Shown in pieces: positions 27,019-36,890 of a stretch of 64,000 nt of DNA. Position numbers and translations under genes: made by a program. The first letter of the stretch is position 1. Every line of letters starts with the position of its first letter. Under the pieces are notes generated by a model. It ran no database searches and was not told where the DNA came from. It was given only the letters and a program-made list of their open reading frames with translations. Source of the DNA: Desulfosporosinus fructosivorans (GTDB lineage Bacteria; Bacillota; Desulfitobacteriia; Desulfitobacteriales; Desulfitobacteriaceae); the NCBI RefSeq assembly GCF_004766045.1, contig NZ_SPQQ01000001.1:558001-622000 (forward strand). The letters run 5' to 3'.

Positions 27019-29220
27019 ATGAAGGAAGAAAGACAGGTAAGAACAAATTGCCGTTTTTGTGGATATTTGTGCGGACATACAGCCACTGTAAGTGAGGGGC
27101 GATTAATAGATATTGCCCCGGATAACACTCGATTCCCCTGCGATAACAGTATTTTAAAAGGTTGCCAGCGCTGGCGGTTAGCACAGGAATATTTAGAGCA
27201 TCCACAACGGGTGAACTATCCGCGTAAAAGAATTGGAGAGCGGGGCAGTGGGCAATGGCAGGAAATCAGTTGGGAACAAGCTTTGGATGAGATCGCAGAG
27301 AAATTACAAAGCTTGAAGGATCAACACGGACCAGAAATGCTTTCATCGGCGATTGGTGGTCCGAATACCAGCTATTGGCCCCTTCATCGTTTCATGAATC
27401 TCTTTGGTAGTCCGAACAATATGGGGATTGGACAAATTTGTTGGAATCCTGCTACTTGGGTCAATACATTGACATACGGTTGGACCATTGACAATGAAAT
27501 TGACCTTAATAATACTGAATGTGCTTTGCTTTGGGCAACAAACCCCAGAGAATCTGATAACTCTCTGTTTTGGAGGACTGTTTTAGATTTCAGTCGTACT
27601 GGGAAACCTTTGATAGTGGTTGATCCTTGCAACACAAAGACAGCTGAACGGGCTACACTTTGGCTTCAGATAAAACCAGGAACAGATGGATTTTTGGCGT
27701 TGGGTATGTTGCATGTAATTATTGATGAAGGCCTGTACGACCATAAATTTGTAGAAAAATGGTGCCATGGGTTTGATCGTCTCAAGGAACATGTCCTTCG
27801 CTTTCACCCAAATTATGTGGAGGGTATTACTGGAATCAAAGAGGAAGACATCATTAAAGCGGCACACTTATATGCTAAAAGCAAGCCAGCGTCTTTGTGT
27901 AGCGGGCGAGGAATAGATCAACTTGGCTCAAATAGCATTGCAATTCACCGTGCTTTGGCTATCATGCGGGCAATTACAGGGAACTTAGATGTTGCCGGAG
28001 CATCACATTTAAGTGTTATGCCAGACTTTGTGCCAGAGCTTGATCAGGAGTTAAGTGAAATCGTTCCGGACGCTTTTCATGAAAAACAACTGGGAAAGGA
28101 TCAGCTGTTACTTCAATCCTATCCCGGTTATAAACGAGTGCGGGAGCTTACGATGCGCCAAGGCAAGCGCTTGCCCATGCGCTACCTCACTTCCGCTCAT
28201 CCCAATTTAGTGTGGAAGGCTATGCTGTCTGGGGAGCCATACCCGATCAGGTCGTTGATTGTCATGGCGACGAACCCTTTGCTGACACAGGCAGATACGC
28301 AATTGATCTACAAAGCTCTAAAAAGTCTCGATCTACTCGTGGCCTTAGAATTGTTTAACACACCGACCGCTATGCTTTCCGATTACGTTCTTCCCAGTGC
28401 AGGTGCTTTCGAACGACCCTTGTTTGAGACTAAAGCAGGAACAGCTAATCTAGCTTACGGAGGAGAGCAGGCCCTTGAACCATACTTTGACCGAAAACCT
28501 GACTTTTATTTCTGGAGAGAGCTAGGAAAAAGGCTTGGACAAACTGAATACTGGGTAGAAGAAACGATGCAAGACAATCTAAGAGAATGTCTGTCCCCTG
28601 CGAATATGAGTTGGGATGAGTTTTGTAATGAAGGATTATATACGAAACAAAACACTTATCAAAAGCACAATATGACAGAGCTTCAAGATAGACAACCAGC
28701 TGGGTTCGCAACCATTAGTGGAAAGGTCGAGTTATATAGTGAAATCCTTCTGGAAATAGGGTATGAACCTTTGCCGGAACCTATATTACCCTTATCTTCA
28801 AATACTAAATATCCATTGCAACTAATTACTGGTTCGAGGGTACAACCTTATAATGCATCCAGCTTTCGTCAGTTTGATCGATTGCGAAAACTACATCCCG
28901 AGCCATTGGCCAAAATCAATCCTAAGACAGCAGATCAGTTGGGTCTCAAAGAAGGAAGTAAGGTATGGGTTGAGACGGAGCGGGGGAGGGCATTGTTCAC
29001 ATTAAAATATGCTGACATGTGCCCCGAAGTAGTGAGTGTGGAATATGGTTGGTGGTATCCTGAAATGGAAGCAGCTGAACCTTCCTTGGGAGGACTTTGG
29101 ATTTCTAACGCCAACATTCTAACCAATGCGGATTTTGACAAATCTGATAAATTACTTGGAACATGGACATATAATGGTATACCCTGTCGAGTTGTTGAAA
29201 CTGAAACACAGAAACAATAA
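27019..29220 (+). CDS. Molybdopterin oxidoreductase catalytic subunit B (DMSO reductase family)
   Basis: This 733-residue paralog of the catalytic subunit at 23.1 kb has a 4Fe-4S site (Cys 11, 14, 18 and 41 or 49), a candidate Mo-ligand Cys about 141 (GQICWNPATW), and the C-terminal MGD domain. ATG 27019 has a TGAGGT site; the longer frame from 26941 lacks one. No Tat signal is present. It lies 170 bases after the NrfD gene with no FeS or membrane partner of its own, so it may share the upstream B/C subunits. Substrate is unknown. Confidence 0.88.
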   Translation: MKEERQVRTNCRFCGYLCGHTATVSEGRLIDIAPDNTRFPCDNSILKGCQRWRLAQEYLEHPQRVNYPRKRIGERGSGQWQEISWEQALDEIAEKLQSLKDQHGPEMLSSAIGGPNTSYWPLHRFMNLFGSPNNMGIGQICWNPATWVNTLTYGWTIDNEIDLNNTECALLWATNPRESDNSLFWRTVLDFSRTGKPLIVVDPCNTKTAERATLWLQIKPGTDGFLALGMLHVIIDEGLYDHKFVEKWCHGFDRLKEHVLRFHPNYVEGITGIKEEDIIKAAHLYAKSKPASLCSGRGIDQLGSNSIAIHRALAIMRAITGNLDVAGASHLSVMPDFVPELDQELSEIVPDAFHEKQLGKDQLLLQSYPGYKRVRELTMRQGKRLPMRYLTSAHPNLVWKAMLSGEPYPIRSLIVMATNPLLTQADTQLIYKALKSLDLLVALELFNTPTAMLSDYVLPSAGAFERPLFETKAGTANLAYGGEQALEPYFDRKPDFYFWRELGKRLGQTEYWVEETMQDNLRECLSPANMSWDEFCNEGLYTKQNTYQKHNMTELQDRQPAGFATISGKVELYSEILLEIGYEPLPEPILPLSSNTKYPLQLITGSRVQPYNASSFRQFDRLRKLHPEPLAKINPKTADQLGLKEGSKVWVETERGRALFTLKYADMCPEVVSVEYGWWYPEMEAAEPSLGGLWISNANILTNADFDKSDKLLGTWTYNGIPCRVVETETQKQ

Positions 29221-29312
29221 TCTACACAAATATATACCATTGCCACTGAAGGTGTGTTTTTCCCGGAGGAAACTGGATTCCCTGTATATGCAGCGGGGAG
29301 GGAAGGGTATGA

Positions 29313-29333
29313 CCTATGTCCTATGTCCTATGT
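29313..29333 (+). repeat. Three tandem copies of CCTATGT
   Basis: Three perfect 7-base copies followed by a partial CCTGT. It lies downstream of molybdoenzyme B; function unknown. Confidence 0.9.
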
Positions 29334-29421
29334 CCTGTTAGTTGAAATGATAAAATAGAGAGAAAAATTCTAAGGCTAAAATAATTAACTCTAGCGAAAT
29401 AATAAACTTCTTATGCGTACT

Positions 29422-29452
29422 CGTTGAGATCTTCAACGGGCGCTTTTTTTTA
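29422..29452 (+). terminator. Terminator after molybdoenzyme B
   Basis: CGTTGA pairs with TCAACG, followed by GGGCGC and an eight-T run. Confidence 0.65.
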
Positions 29453-29707
29453 TTTGAGCAATAGTGGCCTGATTTCCTTGAAGTCATGCAATAAAACATG
29501 GCATATTTCTTGACTGAATAGTGTAAAAAAATGTCATACAGATTAGGAAAGCTAAGAATTCACTAATAGAAGAAAAAAATCTACTCAAAGCAAGAACATT
29601 TTCATATTGGGAAAATTAATTTTAAAATGATACAAAAGTAATTTGACTGTACCAATGCTAAATCAGAAAAAGCCCATTCTAACGAGGCATTGAGGAATCT
29701 AAACTTA

Positions 29708-29725
29708 TTGGCACAGTATTTGCAT
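29708..29725 (+). promoter_or_regulatory. Sigma-54 promoter upstream of RHH gene
   Basis: TTGGCACA, four bases, TTGCAT; an AATGATAC motif lies 75 bases upstream. Confidence 0.85.
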
Positions 29726-29822
29726 ATTAACTGGTTGATAAGACATCAAGCTCAATATTGATCAGAAACCGCGGAAAATAAGGAGTCGAACGGTAAGACC
29801 GTCGACCAAAGGAAGGTGTTTT

Positions 29823-30146
29823 GTGTCAACAGCCCTTAGATCGGTTACGGTGAAGTTCCATCAAGCCATGTTCGAACAAATCAAGATGATCGCGGAAAAA
29901 AGAGGTGAATCCATATCGGATACTATCAGGTATTTAATTAAACGGGGATTAGACGAAAGAATCTATGAGGAAAATGCAGATCTATTGGCAACGGTCGTTA
30001 GAACCCAAATAGAACTAGTCATGGATTCTTATGCGGTATTCTCAACTTATGGGAACACCGATCACCCTAGAAAGGTAACCGCTAAAATATTTGATTCCAG
30101 AATAACCTTATGTAGAAGTTTCAAGAACACAGATAAAGTAAGTTAG
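29823..30146 (+). CDS. Ribbon-helix-helix (CopG-type) DNA-binding protein
   Basis: The first 50 residues fit a ribbon-helix-helix domain: beta strand SVTVKFHQAMFEQI, then helices KMIAEKRGESISDTIRYLIKRGL. The 57-residue C-terminal part is unrecognised. It starts at GTG 29823 after GGAAGGTG. Under a sigma-54 promoter and just before an ABC importer, it may regulate that operon (inference). A decayed relative of its leader and first codons lies in inverted orientation near 36.35 kb. Confidence 0.75.
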   Translation: MSTALRSVTVKFHQAMFEQIKMIAEKRGESISDTIRYLIKRGLDERIYEENADLLATVVRTQIELVMDSYAVFSTYGNTDHPRKVTAKIFDSRITLCRSFKNTDKVS

Positions 30147-30250
30147 TAACTCAATAATCTCATATGCCAGGATCAGAACTAGATAAGTTGGGATGGATTC
30201 ACAAATGTTCCAACCCAATTAATTAAATGATACATAAAGGAGAGAAGATA

Positions 30251-31495
30251 GTGAAAAGGCTTATTAATTGTACATGCATACTCTTTATGGCGCTTATCTT
30301 ATTAACGGCAGGTTGTGGTAAAGAAGCAGCGCCGCAGGGTGCTGCCACAACAGACAACAGTATTTTTGAGACAGTAATAAAAAATGCTAAAGGGACAACA
30401 GTTAATTTTTACGGATGGGGCGGTGATGAAAAGATTAACAAATGGGTTGATAATGTACTAGCTAAGAAAGTCAAAGACGACTATGATCTCACCTTAAAAC
30501 GTATACCAGTTGACGATATACAAACAGTTATCTCAAAGCTTGCAGATGCAAAACAGGCCGGGGTTCAGAAAGGCTCGATTGATTTAATTTGGGTGAATGG
30601 AGAGAATTTCTATACAGCGAAGAAAAACAATTTGTTATATGGCCCATTTACACAAAGTTTGCCGAATTATATGAAATATGTCGATCAGACGTCCGATGAT
30701 GTCAAATATGATTTCGGCAATAGCGTTGACGGATTGGAATCTCCCTATGGAAAAGCGGAATTGGTACTGATTAACGACGCAGCCGTTACTCCTGAAACTC
30801 CCAAAAATACCCAAGAACTTTTGGGTTTTGCTATGAAATACAAAGGGAAGGTTACCTATCCAGCGTCGCCTGATTTTACGGGAAGTGCGTTCTTACGTAA
30901 TGTCATTTACGATGTTGTTGGTTATGAAAAAGTCAAGGCTGCTGGCACAGACAAGCAAAAACTCAAAGAGGCGATTCAGCCCGCAATAGATTATTTAAAA
31001 GAGTTGAAACCATATTTGTGGAAAGAGGGGAAAACCTATCCCGCTTCTATCGGTCAACTACATAATATGTTTGCTGACGGGGAAGCCGTATTAGACATCT
31101 CCTACGATCCCAATGCCGTTTCCAGTATGATTAGCAAAGGCAAAATAAAAGATACAGCCAGAAATTTTATCTTTGATAAAGGGATGATTGGTAATACGCA
31201 TTTTTTGGCAATACCAAATAACGCGGGAAACAAAGATGGAGCCATGGCTGTCATTAATGCCGTCCTTAGTCCGGAGATTCAAGCCTCCAAATATGACTAT
31301 GCCAATTGGGGAGATTTGCCTGTTTTGGATAATACCAAACTCAGTAGCACTGAGCAAGAATTATTCAACAAGATCCCACTAGGCAAAGGGGTGATTCCGC
31401 AAGCAATACTGCTAAGTAAGAGACTTCCAGAATTGCCGGCCAATATGGTGCCTCTTATTGAGGAAATATGGCAATCTGAAATTCCTAACAAATAA
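30251..31495 (+). CDS. ABC transporter substrate-binding lipoprotein (YnjB-like)
   Basis: This secreted lipoprotein has a signal peptide (hydrophobic ILFMALILLTAG) ending in a lipobox before a Cys near residue 22. It is followed by a type II periplasmic-binding fold resembling YnjB / thiamine- or polyamine-type solute-binding proteins (NFYGWGGDEKINKWVD near the start). GTG 30251 has a GGAGAG site 6 bases upstream and is preferred over the frame opening at 30227. It forms an operon with two permeases and an ATPase; the nucleoside hydrolase next to it hints at a nucleoside-like ligand (inference). Confidence 0.85.
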   Translation: MKRLINCTCILFMALILLTAGCGKEAAPQGAATTDNSIFETVIKNAKGTTVNFYGWGGDEKINKWVDNVLAKKVKDDYDLTLKRIPVDDIQTVISKLADAKQAGVQKGSIDLIWVNGENFYTAKKNNLLYGPFTQSLPNYMKYVDQTSDDVKYDFGNSVDGLESPYGKAELVLINDAAVTPETPKNTQELLGFAMKYKGKVTYPASPDFTGSAFLRNVIYDVVGYEKVKAAGTDKQKLKEAIQPAIDYLKELKPYLWKEGKTYPASIGQLHNMFADGEAVLDISYDPNAVSSMISKGKIKDTARNFIFDKGMIGNTHFLAIPNNAGNKDGAMAVINAVLSPEIQASKYDYANWGDLPVLDNTKLSSTEQELFNKIPLGKGVIPQAILLSKRLPELPANMVPLIEEIWQSEIPNK

Positions 31496-31506
31496 AGGAT
31501 TAGTTG

Positions 31507-32382
31507 ATGAGTTATTCAAAATTCAAGCCTTATATTATGATTCTTCCGGTGGCTTTGCTGATGGCCATTTTCATCATTGGTCTGATTAATGGCGTGTTGC
31601 AAAGTTTCGGAATTATCCCTGCAGCTGGGTTGACCAAATTTACTCTTTCTTATTATCGAGAAGTCCTTAATAATGGCGATCTTACCGCTTCACTATGGCT
31701 CAGCGTGTATATTTCAGTAGCATCATCATTGATTGCTGTTGTAATGGGTGTATTAGTCAGTGTGGCGGCTACCGCATCCGGGCTGGTTAAGAGCAAATTC
31801 TTTCAGATTCTCAAAATACCCGTGATTATTCCACATGCGGTATCTGCGTTACTCATGCTGAACTTGTTTTCACAAAGTGGTATCATCGCAAGAATGGCTT
31901 ATCAAATGCATCTTATTCAGGGGCAGGAGGGTTTTTTATCAATAATGTTTGATGAAAGTTCACTAGGATTAATACTAACATACTCGTGGAAGGAAATACC
32001 GTTTGTTATCATGGTTGTTGTAACCATCATGGCTAATATTAATGCTTCTTTAGGGGAAGCGGCGGTAAACCTTGGGGCGTCAAAGTGGAAGGTCTTTAAG
32101 CATATCACTCTTCCGCTTTGCCTCCCTGCTATAACGACATCCTTTATTATTATTTTTGCTTATTCCTTTGGAGCCTTTGAAATACCTTACCTGTTAGGAG
32201 CAACCCATCCTAAAGCACTGCCAGTCCGGGCCTTTGTAGAATACGTCCATCCAGATATTGCCCACAGGCCCTACGCTATGGTGCTAAATAGTATCATGAT
32301 CATCTTCACTATGGTTGTTACTTATATTTATTATAAGATATTATCGAAGAATTTTGTGAAATTGGGTACTCAAAATGACTAG
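31507..32382 (+). CDS. ABC transporter permease 1
   Basis: This is a binding-protein-dependent permease with about six membrane segments. The cytoplasmic EAA loop (EAAVNLGASKWKVFKHITLPL, about residues 182-202) contacts the ATPase. ATG 31507 is 8 bases after AAAGG. It overlaps the next permease by 8 bases. It resembles one half of the YnjC-type or thiamine/iron transporter permeases. Confidence 0.9.
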   Translation: MSYSKFKPYIMILPVALLMAIFIIGLINGVLQSFGIIPAAGLTKFTLSYYREVLNNGDLTASLWLSVYISVASSLIAVVMGVLVSVAATASGLVKSKFFQILKIPVIIPHAVSALLMLNLFSQSGIIARMAYQMHLIQGQEGFLSIMFDESSLGLILTYSWKEIPFVIMVVVTIMANINASLGEAAVNLGASKWKVFKHITLPLCLPAITTSFIIIFAYSFGAFEIPYLLGATHPKALPVRAFVEYVHPDIAHRPYAMVLNSIMIIFTMVVTYIYYKILSKNFVKLGTQND

Positions 32383-33190
32383 AAAAAATAATAAACTAAT
32401 AATGCGATCCTTAATATATTTAAGCTATTTCATGGTTTTGTTTCCCATACTTATATTAATAGTCTGGAGTTTTACCGGAATATGGCCTTGGCCCCATCTA
32501 GTTCCGGAAACGTTTTCCCTCAGAGCTCTAGGTGAATTGTTTGGGGGGTATTCTGGGGCGATTAAAATACTTATCTCCAGTATATTTCTCTCAACTATAG
32601 TGTCACTGTTAGCGATTGCCGTAAGTATACCAGCGGCTAGAGCTATTGTCTTATTAGACTTTTGGGGCAGGGATCTTCTGAAATTCATCATACTAATGCC
32701 TGTAATCGTGCCTGTTACAGCGTTTGCCATGGGGATAGATGTACTCTTTATGAAAATAGGCTTAAGTGATAATGTACTGGGCGTTATCTTAGTTCATATT
32801 ATTCTGTGTTTGCCATACACGCTAAGAATAATGACGGAGGTAACTGAAGCAACTGGGGATAAGCTGGAGATACAGGCCAGAGTTCTGGGCGCTTCTCCAA
32901 TTAAAACTTTTACAAACATTACTCTTCCCATCGCTTTTCCAGGCATAATATCCTCTATCTGTATGGCTTTTATCGTATCGTCTAGTCAGTATTTTATAAC
33001 ACTCCTCATTGGTGGCGGAACAGTTGTAACGTATGCAATGTTTATGTTTCCTTATATCCAAAGCGGAGATAGGACAATCGCTTCGGCGTATAGCGTTTTG
33101 TTCCTTCTGTCCACGCTTATAGTATTTATGATTTTAGATAAAACGGTTAAGCGGTATTATAACATTGAGGATGTTTTCTTTTTTAGTTGA
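32375..33190 (+). CDS. ABC transporter permease 2
   Basis: This second permease of the importer has 271 residues and six membrane segments, with an EAA-like loop (QARVLGASPIKTFTNITLPI, about 167-186). It overlaps permease 1 at its start, indicating translational coupling. Together the two would form the heterodimeric channel. Confidence 0.9.
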   Translation: MTRKNNKLIMRSLIYLSYFMVLFPILILIVWSFTGIWPWPHLVPETFSLRALGELFGGYSGAIKILISSIFLSTIVSLLAIAVSIPAARAIVLLDFWGRDLLKFIILMPVIVPVTAFAMGIDVLFMKIGLSDNVLGVILVHIILCLPYTLRIMTEVTEATGDKLEIQARVLGASPIKTFTNITLPIAFPGIISSICMAFIVSSSQYFITLLIGGGTVVTYAMFMFPYIQSGDRTIASAYSVLFLLSTLIVFMILDKTVKRYYNIEDVFFFS

Positions 33191-33239
33191 ATCGAAAATT
33201 AATTTTCATATCGCGAAGCTACTGTGTGAGAGGTTAGTT

Positions 33240-34271
33240 ATGGATAATTTATCGTTAAGCAATCTACATGTTAGTCTGGGTGGTAATAAGATTTTAAAGG
33301 GAATTAATTTTAAGGTTAAAAAAGGTGAGATAGTTTCATTACTAGGGCCTTCAGGTTGTGGTAAAAGTACATTGCTGAAAACAATAGCAGGGCTAATTGA
33401 GCCTAGTGAAGGAGAGGTCTATATTGGCGGCCAGCAGGTAAACAGACTGGCACCCGAAGAACGTGGAACAGTTATTGTGTTTCAAGATTTAAGATTATTC
33501 CCGCACATGGATGTCGGCCAAAACATCGGATTTGGCCTAAAAATGAAAGGTGTCCATAAGGAAATCATACGCAAAAATGTGATTAATATTATGGAGAAAG
33601 TAGGTTTAGACGGTTATGAAAAATTTAAAGTTTTTGAACTTTCCGGAGGGCAACAGCAAAGAGTAGCATTGGCCAGAGCCTTAGCGGCAGAGCCGCAAGT
33701 GCTTCTACTGGATGAGCCTTTTTCCAGTCTTGATGAAAATCTGCGCCAAAAAATGAGAGAACTGGTCATTAAGCTTCACAGGGAACTAAATTTAACGACG
33801 ATTTTGGTTACCCATGATCAAGAGGAAGCCTTGGTTATGTCCGATCGTATCGCCATTATGTTTAAAGGACAAATATTACAATATGATACGCCTAAGTCTG
33901 TGTACGAAAATCCCGCTACCCCAGAGGTTGCAAATTATTTCGGTGAAATGAATAGTATTGAAGGATTTGTGGAAAACGGATTTTTTCAAAGCTTCTGTGA
34001 TAGTTCCATTGGTGGTTGCAAAACCTCACTGGAGGATGGAAGCTATTCATTAATGCTTAAACCCAGCCATATCAAACTGGTCAAAGAGCCTGGGGCCTGG
34101 ATAATAAAAGCAATCAGCTATCTTGGAGATAAATACAATATTCGGATCACAGACAACGTTTTAGATTTAGTTGTCGTCACAGCTTCAAACATTGATATTC
34201 ATGTCGGGGAATCAGTGAATATCAATGTAGATTATCCAAAGGGAATATTATATAAGAAAGAATTAGGTTAA
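33240..34271 (+). CDS. ABC transporter ATP-binding protein
   Basis: This ATPase energises the importer. Walker A GPSGCGKST (about 36-44), Q-loop FQDLR, signature LSGGQQQRVALARAL, Walker B LLLDEPFSSLD and H-loop VTHDQEEA are all present, followed by a C-terminal TOBE-like regulatory extension. ATG 33240 has a GAGAGG site; the longer frame from 33165 overlaps permease 2 and is unlikely. Confidence 0.94.
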   Translation: MDNLSLSNLHVSLGGNKILKGINFKVKKGEIVSLLGPSGCGKSTLLKTIAGLIEPSEGEVYIGGQQVNRLAPEERGTVIVFQDLRLFPHMDVGQNIGFGLKMKGVHKEIIRKNVINIMEKVGLDGYEKFKVFELSGGQQQRVALARALAAEPQVLLLDEPFSSLDENLRQKMRELVIKLHRELNLTTILVTHDQEEALVMSDRIAIMFKGQILQYDTPKSVYENPATPEVANYFGEMNSIEGFVENGFFQSFCDSSIGGCKTSLEDGSYSLMLKPSHIKLVKEPGAWIIKAISYLGDKYNIRITDNVLDLVVVTASNIDIHVGESVNINVDYPKGILYKKELG

Positions 34272-34356
34272 CGTTTTATTTTCACGAATAACAAAGCGTT
34301 AGGTCAGCTGGCAGAACAATTATAAGTAATGCAATTTAGTGAAGGAGTGTGATGAT

Positions 34357-35238
34357 ATGAAAAAAGTAATTCACGACTGTGATAACACACTAGGCATTTT
34401 GGATTGCGATGTCGATGATGGCTTGGCTTTAATATATCTACTGGGTAAAAAAAATATCGAATTATGTGGGATAACTTCAACATATGGCAATAGTGATATT
34501 GAAACAGTCTACGCGAATACGGCTACCATGCTGAAAGAACTAGGTCGCACGGATATTCCACTGGTCAAAGGTTGTGCTGACAAATATTCTTCGCTAAGTG
34601 AAGCAACGGAGTTCTTGGTCGAAACCGTAAAGGCCAATAAGGGCGAAATCTCAATTCTGGCTACAGGGTCGCTCACCAATTTATATTCAGCCTATAAACT
34701 AGATAATGAATTCTTCGAAAATGTAGCTGAGATTGTGCTCATGGGTGGTATCATCCAGGAACTAAATATTAACGGCCAAATTCTTGATGAACTTAACTTT
34801 TTTTGTGATCCTGATGCGGCAAATTGCGTCCTCCAGAAAGGCAAAAATGTTTCATCTATTACTGGAAATAATTGCCTCGTGGCTTATTTCACGGAGCAGG
34901 AATTTCGCCAAAGATTAGAGTCAAATAATAAACCGATAGCTCAGTACATTTTTCAAAAATGCATAGGCTGGTTTGAAAATATGATCAGAAGGTTTGAAAT
35001 TGTCGGTTTCCATAACTGGGACGTGGTAGCGGCAACTTATATCGCCGAACCAGCTTTATTCAATAATAACTTCCAATATCTAAAATCTGACGTGCAAAAA
35101 TTGCAAAAGGGTTTATTAAATATCACAAGTCAGGAAAATGGCGATAGTAGGGTTAATCTGCCGGAGATCCGTGATCTTGGTTCATTCACGAAGGAGGTTT
35201 ATAAGTCATGGTTAGACGTTGATATTTCGGTATTATGA
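34357..35238 (+). CDS. Inosine-uridine preferring nucleoside hydrolase family protein
   Basis: This is predicted to hydrolyse the N-glycosidic bond of a nucleoside, giving base and ribose. The calcium-binding N-terminal motif appears as DCDVDDGLAL (usual DxDxxxDDxxA), with ATGSLTNLY, VLMGG and NFFCDPDAA further on, and a late HNWDVVAA. ATG 34357 lies 9 bases after GGAG; an earlier GTG at 34339 is possible. Its place after an ABC importer suggests that it processes an imported nucleoside. Confidence 0.9.
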   Translation: MKKVIHDCDNTLGILDCDVDDGLALIYLLGKKNIELCGITSTYGNSDIETVYANTATMLKELGRTDIPLVKGCADKYSSLSEATEFLVETVKANKGEISILATGSLTNLYSAYKLDNEFFENVAEIVLMGGIIQELNINGQILDELNFFCDPDAANCVLQKGKNVSSITGNNCLVAYFTEQEFRQRLESNNKPIAQYIFQKCIGWFENMIRRFEIVGFHNWDVVAATYIAEPALFNNNFQYLKSDVQKLQKGLLNITSQENGDSRVNLPEIRDLGSFTKEVYKSWLDVDISVL

Positions 35239-35297
35239 AAAAGGTGTTGGAATACTAAAAGTTATTATTCGGTAAAAATTTAAGAAGGTGTTACAAT

Positions 35298-36302
35298 TTG
35301 CTGGCTGAAAAATTATTAGATCAAGTAAAGGACTATGTTTTGCAAAACTGTTTTACTTCAGTATTTGATTTTGACCAAGAGGTAGCTGTAAGTTTTCTTG
35401 CCCAGGGTGAATATAACCTGAACTACTTGTTGCAATCAGGTGCGCAAAAATATGTTTTCAGAATTAATACCGGCAGCCAGATGGACTTAGACAATCAGAT
35501 TGCTTATGAGTATAAAGCTTTACACTTATTAAGTAGATCGCGAGTCACTCCCCGGACATATTATCTTGACGACACTAAACAAGAGATACCCTATGGGATA
35601 CTGATGATGGAATATCTTCCCGGAGTATCATTAGATTACCGCTGTGACCTGGTAAAGGCCGCGCGAACGTTAGCCAGTGTACATGGTTTAGAGTTTACAG
35701 CCGATGAAGTAGAATTTTTGGTCAAAGAGTCCGAACCCTTTACCGCTATTTATCATGAAGCGAGCCGACTGCTGGAAAAATACTATGCCTGTCCGCAGGC
35801 AAATCCTCAAGCAGTTAGGCTGTTCGAAAAGATCATGGCCCGAGCGGAGGAACGAAAAAAAGCGGAACAATATCTTATGGCGGATCCATGGCTGCGGGTT
35901 ATCAATACGGAAATCAATTCTAGTAACTTCATCGTGAATGAGCAGGCAGAGACTTGTTTTTTGATAGATTGGGAAAAACCGATCTATGGCGAACCCGCCC
36001 AGGATATAAGCCATTTTCTCATCCCAACCACTACTTTGTGGAAAAGAGATTATGCCCTTAGCTATGAGGAAGAAGATTTGTTTATCAGCGCCTACCTAAA
36101 TGACCTTTCGCCTTGTCCCCAGGCTATAACATTGCGGGAGCGGGTGGAAATGTTTAAATTTTTTAATTTATTGCGAGCAGTATCCTGGTGTGCGATGGCC
36201 TGGACAGAATACATCAAGCCAGGTCGTCCTTTAAGCAATCAAGATACTTTCACCAAGATTGAACAATACCTGGAACCTGATTTTTTAAAGAAGATTCAAT
36301 AG
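35298..36302 (+). CDS. APH/choline-kinase-fold protein with altered catalytic loop
   Basis: This is an aminoglycoside-phosphotransferase-fold protein of 334 residues. The N-lobe includes YVFRINTGS and LMMEYLPG (hinge). The catalytic loop expected as HGDxxxxN reads NTEINSSN (about 212-219), so the catalytic Asp is Glu. The metal-binding aspartate is kept in FLIDWEKP. It could still be a weak kinase or a pseudokinase. It starts at TTG 35298 after AAGAAGGTG. With the upstream transporter and nucleoside hydrolase it may phosphorylate an imported compound (inference). Confidence 0.75.
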   Translation: MLAEKLLDQVKDYVLQNCFTSVFDFDQEVAVSFLAQGEYNLNYLLQSGAQKYVFRINTGSQMDLDNQIAYEYKALHLLSRSRVTPRTYYLDDTKQEIPYGILMMEYLPGVSLDYRCDLVKAARTLASVHGLEFTADEVEFLVKESEPFTAIYHEASRLLEKYYACPQANPQAVRLFEKIMARAEERKKAEQYLMADPWLRVINTEINSSNFIVNEQAETCFLIDWEKPIYGEPAQDISHFLIPTTTLWKRDYALSYEEEDLFISAYLNDLSPCPQAITLRERVEMFKFFNLLRAVSWCAMAWTEYIKPGRPLSNQDTFTKIEQYLEPDFLKKIQ

Positions 36303-36349
36303 AGCCGTAGAATCTCATCGCCAGCGATCCAAGGTCTGCCGACATAGAA
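36303..36349 (-). pseudogene. Remnant of an RHH gene start (inverted copy)
   Basis: The minus strand reads AAGGAGGGTGTTCT then ATGTCGGCAGAC..., encoding MSADLGSLAMRFYG, which parallels the RHH gene's MSTALRSVTVKFH. The upstream ACTCGAACGGTAAGAC also matches the leader at 29788-29801. It runs into the end of the APH-fold gene. Confidence 0.45.
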
Positions 36350-36878
36350 CACCCTCCTTAAGCTGATAGTCTTACCGTTCGAGTCTTTGAATTTCGCCTT
36401 TTCTGACCAATATCTGGATTTATGTCTTATCACCTCAATACTTCACTAGAATGGTTTTTTCTTATTAGCCTTGGCACAGTCGAAATTATTTTTGTGTCAT
36501 TTTAGTATTAATATTCCCAATCTGAAAAAAATCCTGATTTTAGAAAATTTCTTCGTATTAGCGAATTCTACCCCTCAACTATTATCATGGTTTTTAATTA
36601 AAGGATAAGGGACTATGAACGTCCTCATAATCACTGAAATATGGAATGCTTGCCCAGGTGGATGTCATTTAGGCACTAAATACACTGTTGAATTATCTAA
36701 GTGATAGCAATATCAACACGTTATTTTGGGCCTATTTTTTTAAAAAAATTCCTTTTTAGTTCTGGCACGGTTATTGCATTGTGAATACATACATGGGTAA
36801 CAGGCCCAGCCCCAATATTTAGGGTTATCTTGGTAAATCAACCCTAAAACAACAATGTTCGGGAAGGAGTGATGAACT
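36350..36878. other. Control region before the flavin reductase operon
   Basis: It contains a GTGTCATTTTAG activator-like motif (36494-36505) and a sigma-54 promoter (36762-36779). No gene is recognised. Confidence 0.5.
36762..36779 (+). promoter_or_regulatory. Sigma-54 promoter of accessory module A
   Basis: CTGGCACG, four bases, TTGCAT; about 100 bases before the flavin reductase gene. Confidence 0.85.
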
Positions 36879-36890
36879 ATAAAAAAATCT

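Larger units (their letters stand above)
29221..29822. other. Intergenic control region before the RHH regulator
   Basis: It contains a 7-bp tandem repeat (29313-29333), a terminator (29422-29452), an AATGATAC-type activator motif (29622-29633) and a sigma-54 promoter (29708-29725). No gene is seen. Confidence 0.55.

Noticed and set aside
36461..36490. TTGGCACAG at 36470 as another sigma-54 promoter
   Set aside because: The -24-like part is good but no TTGC follows at the correct distance.
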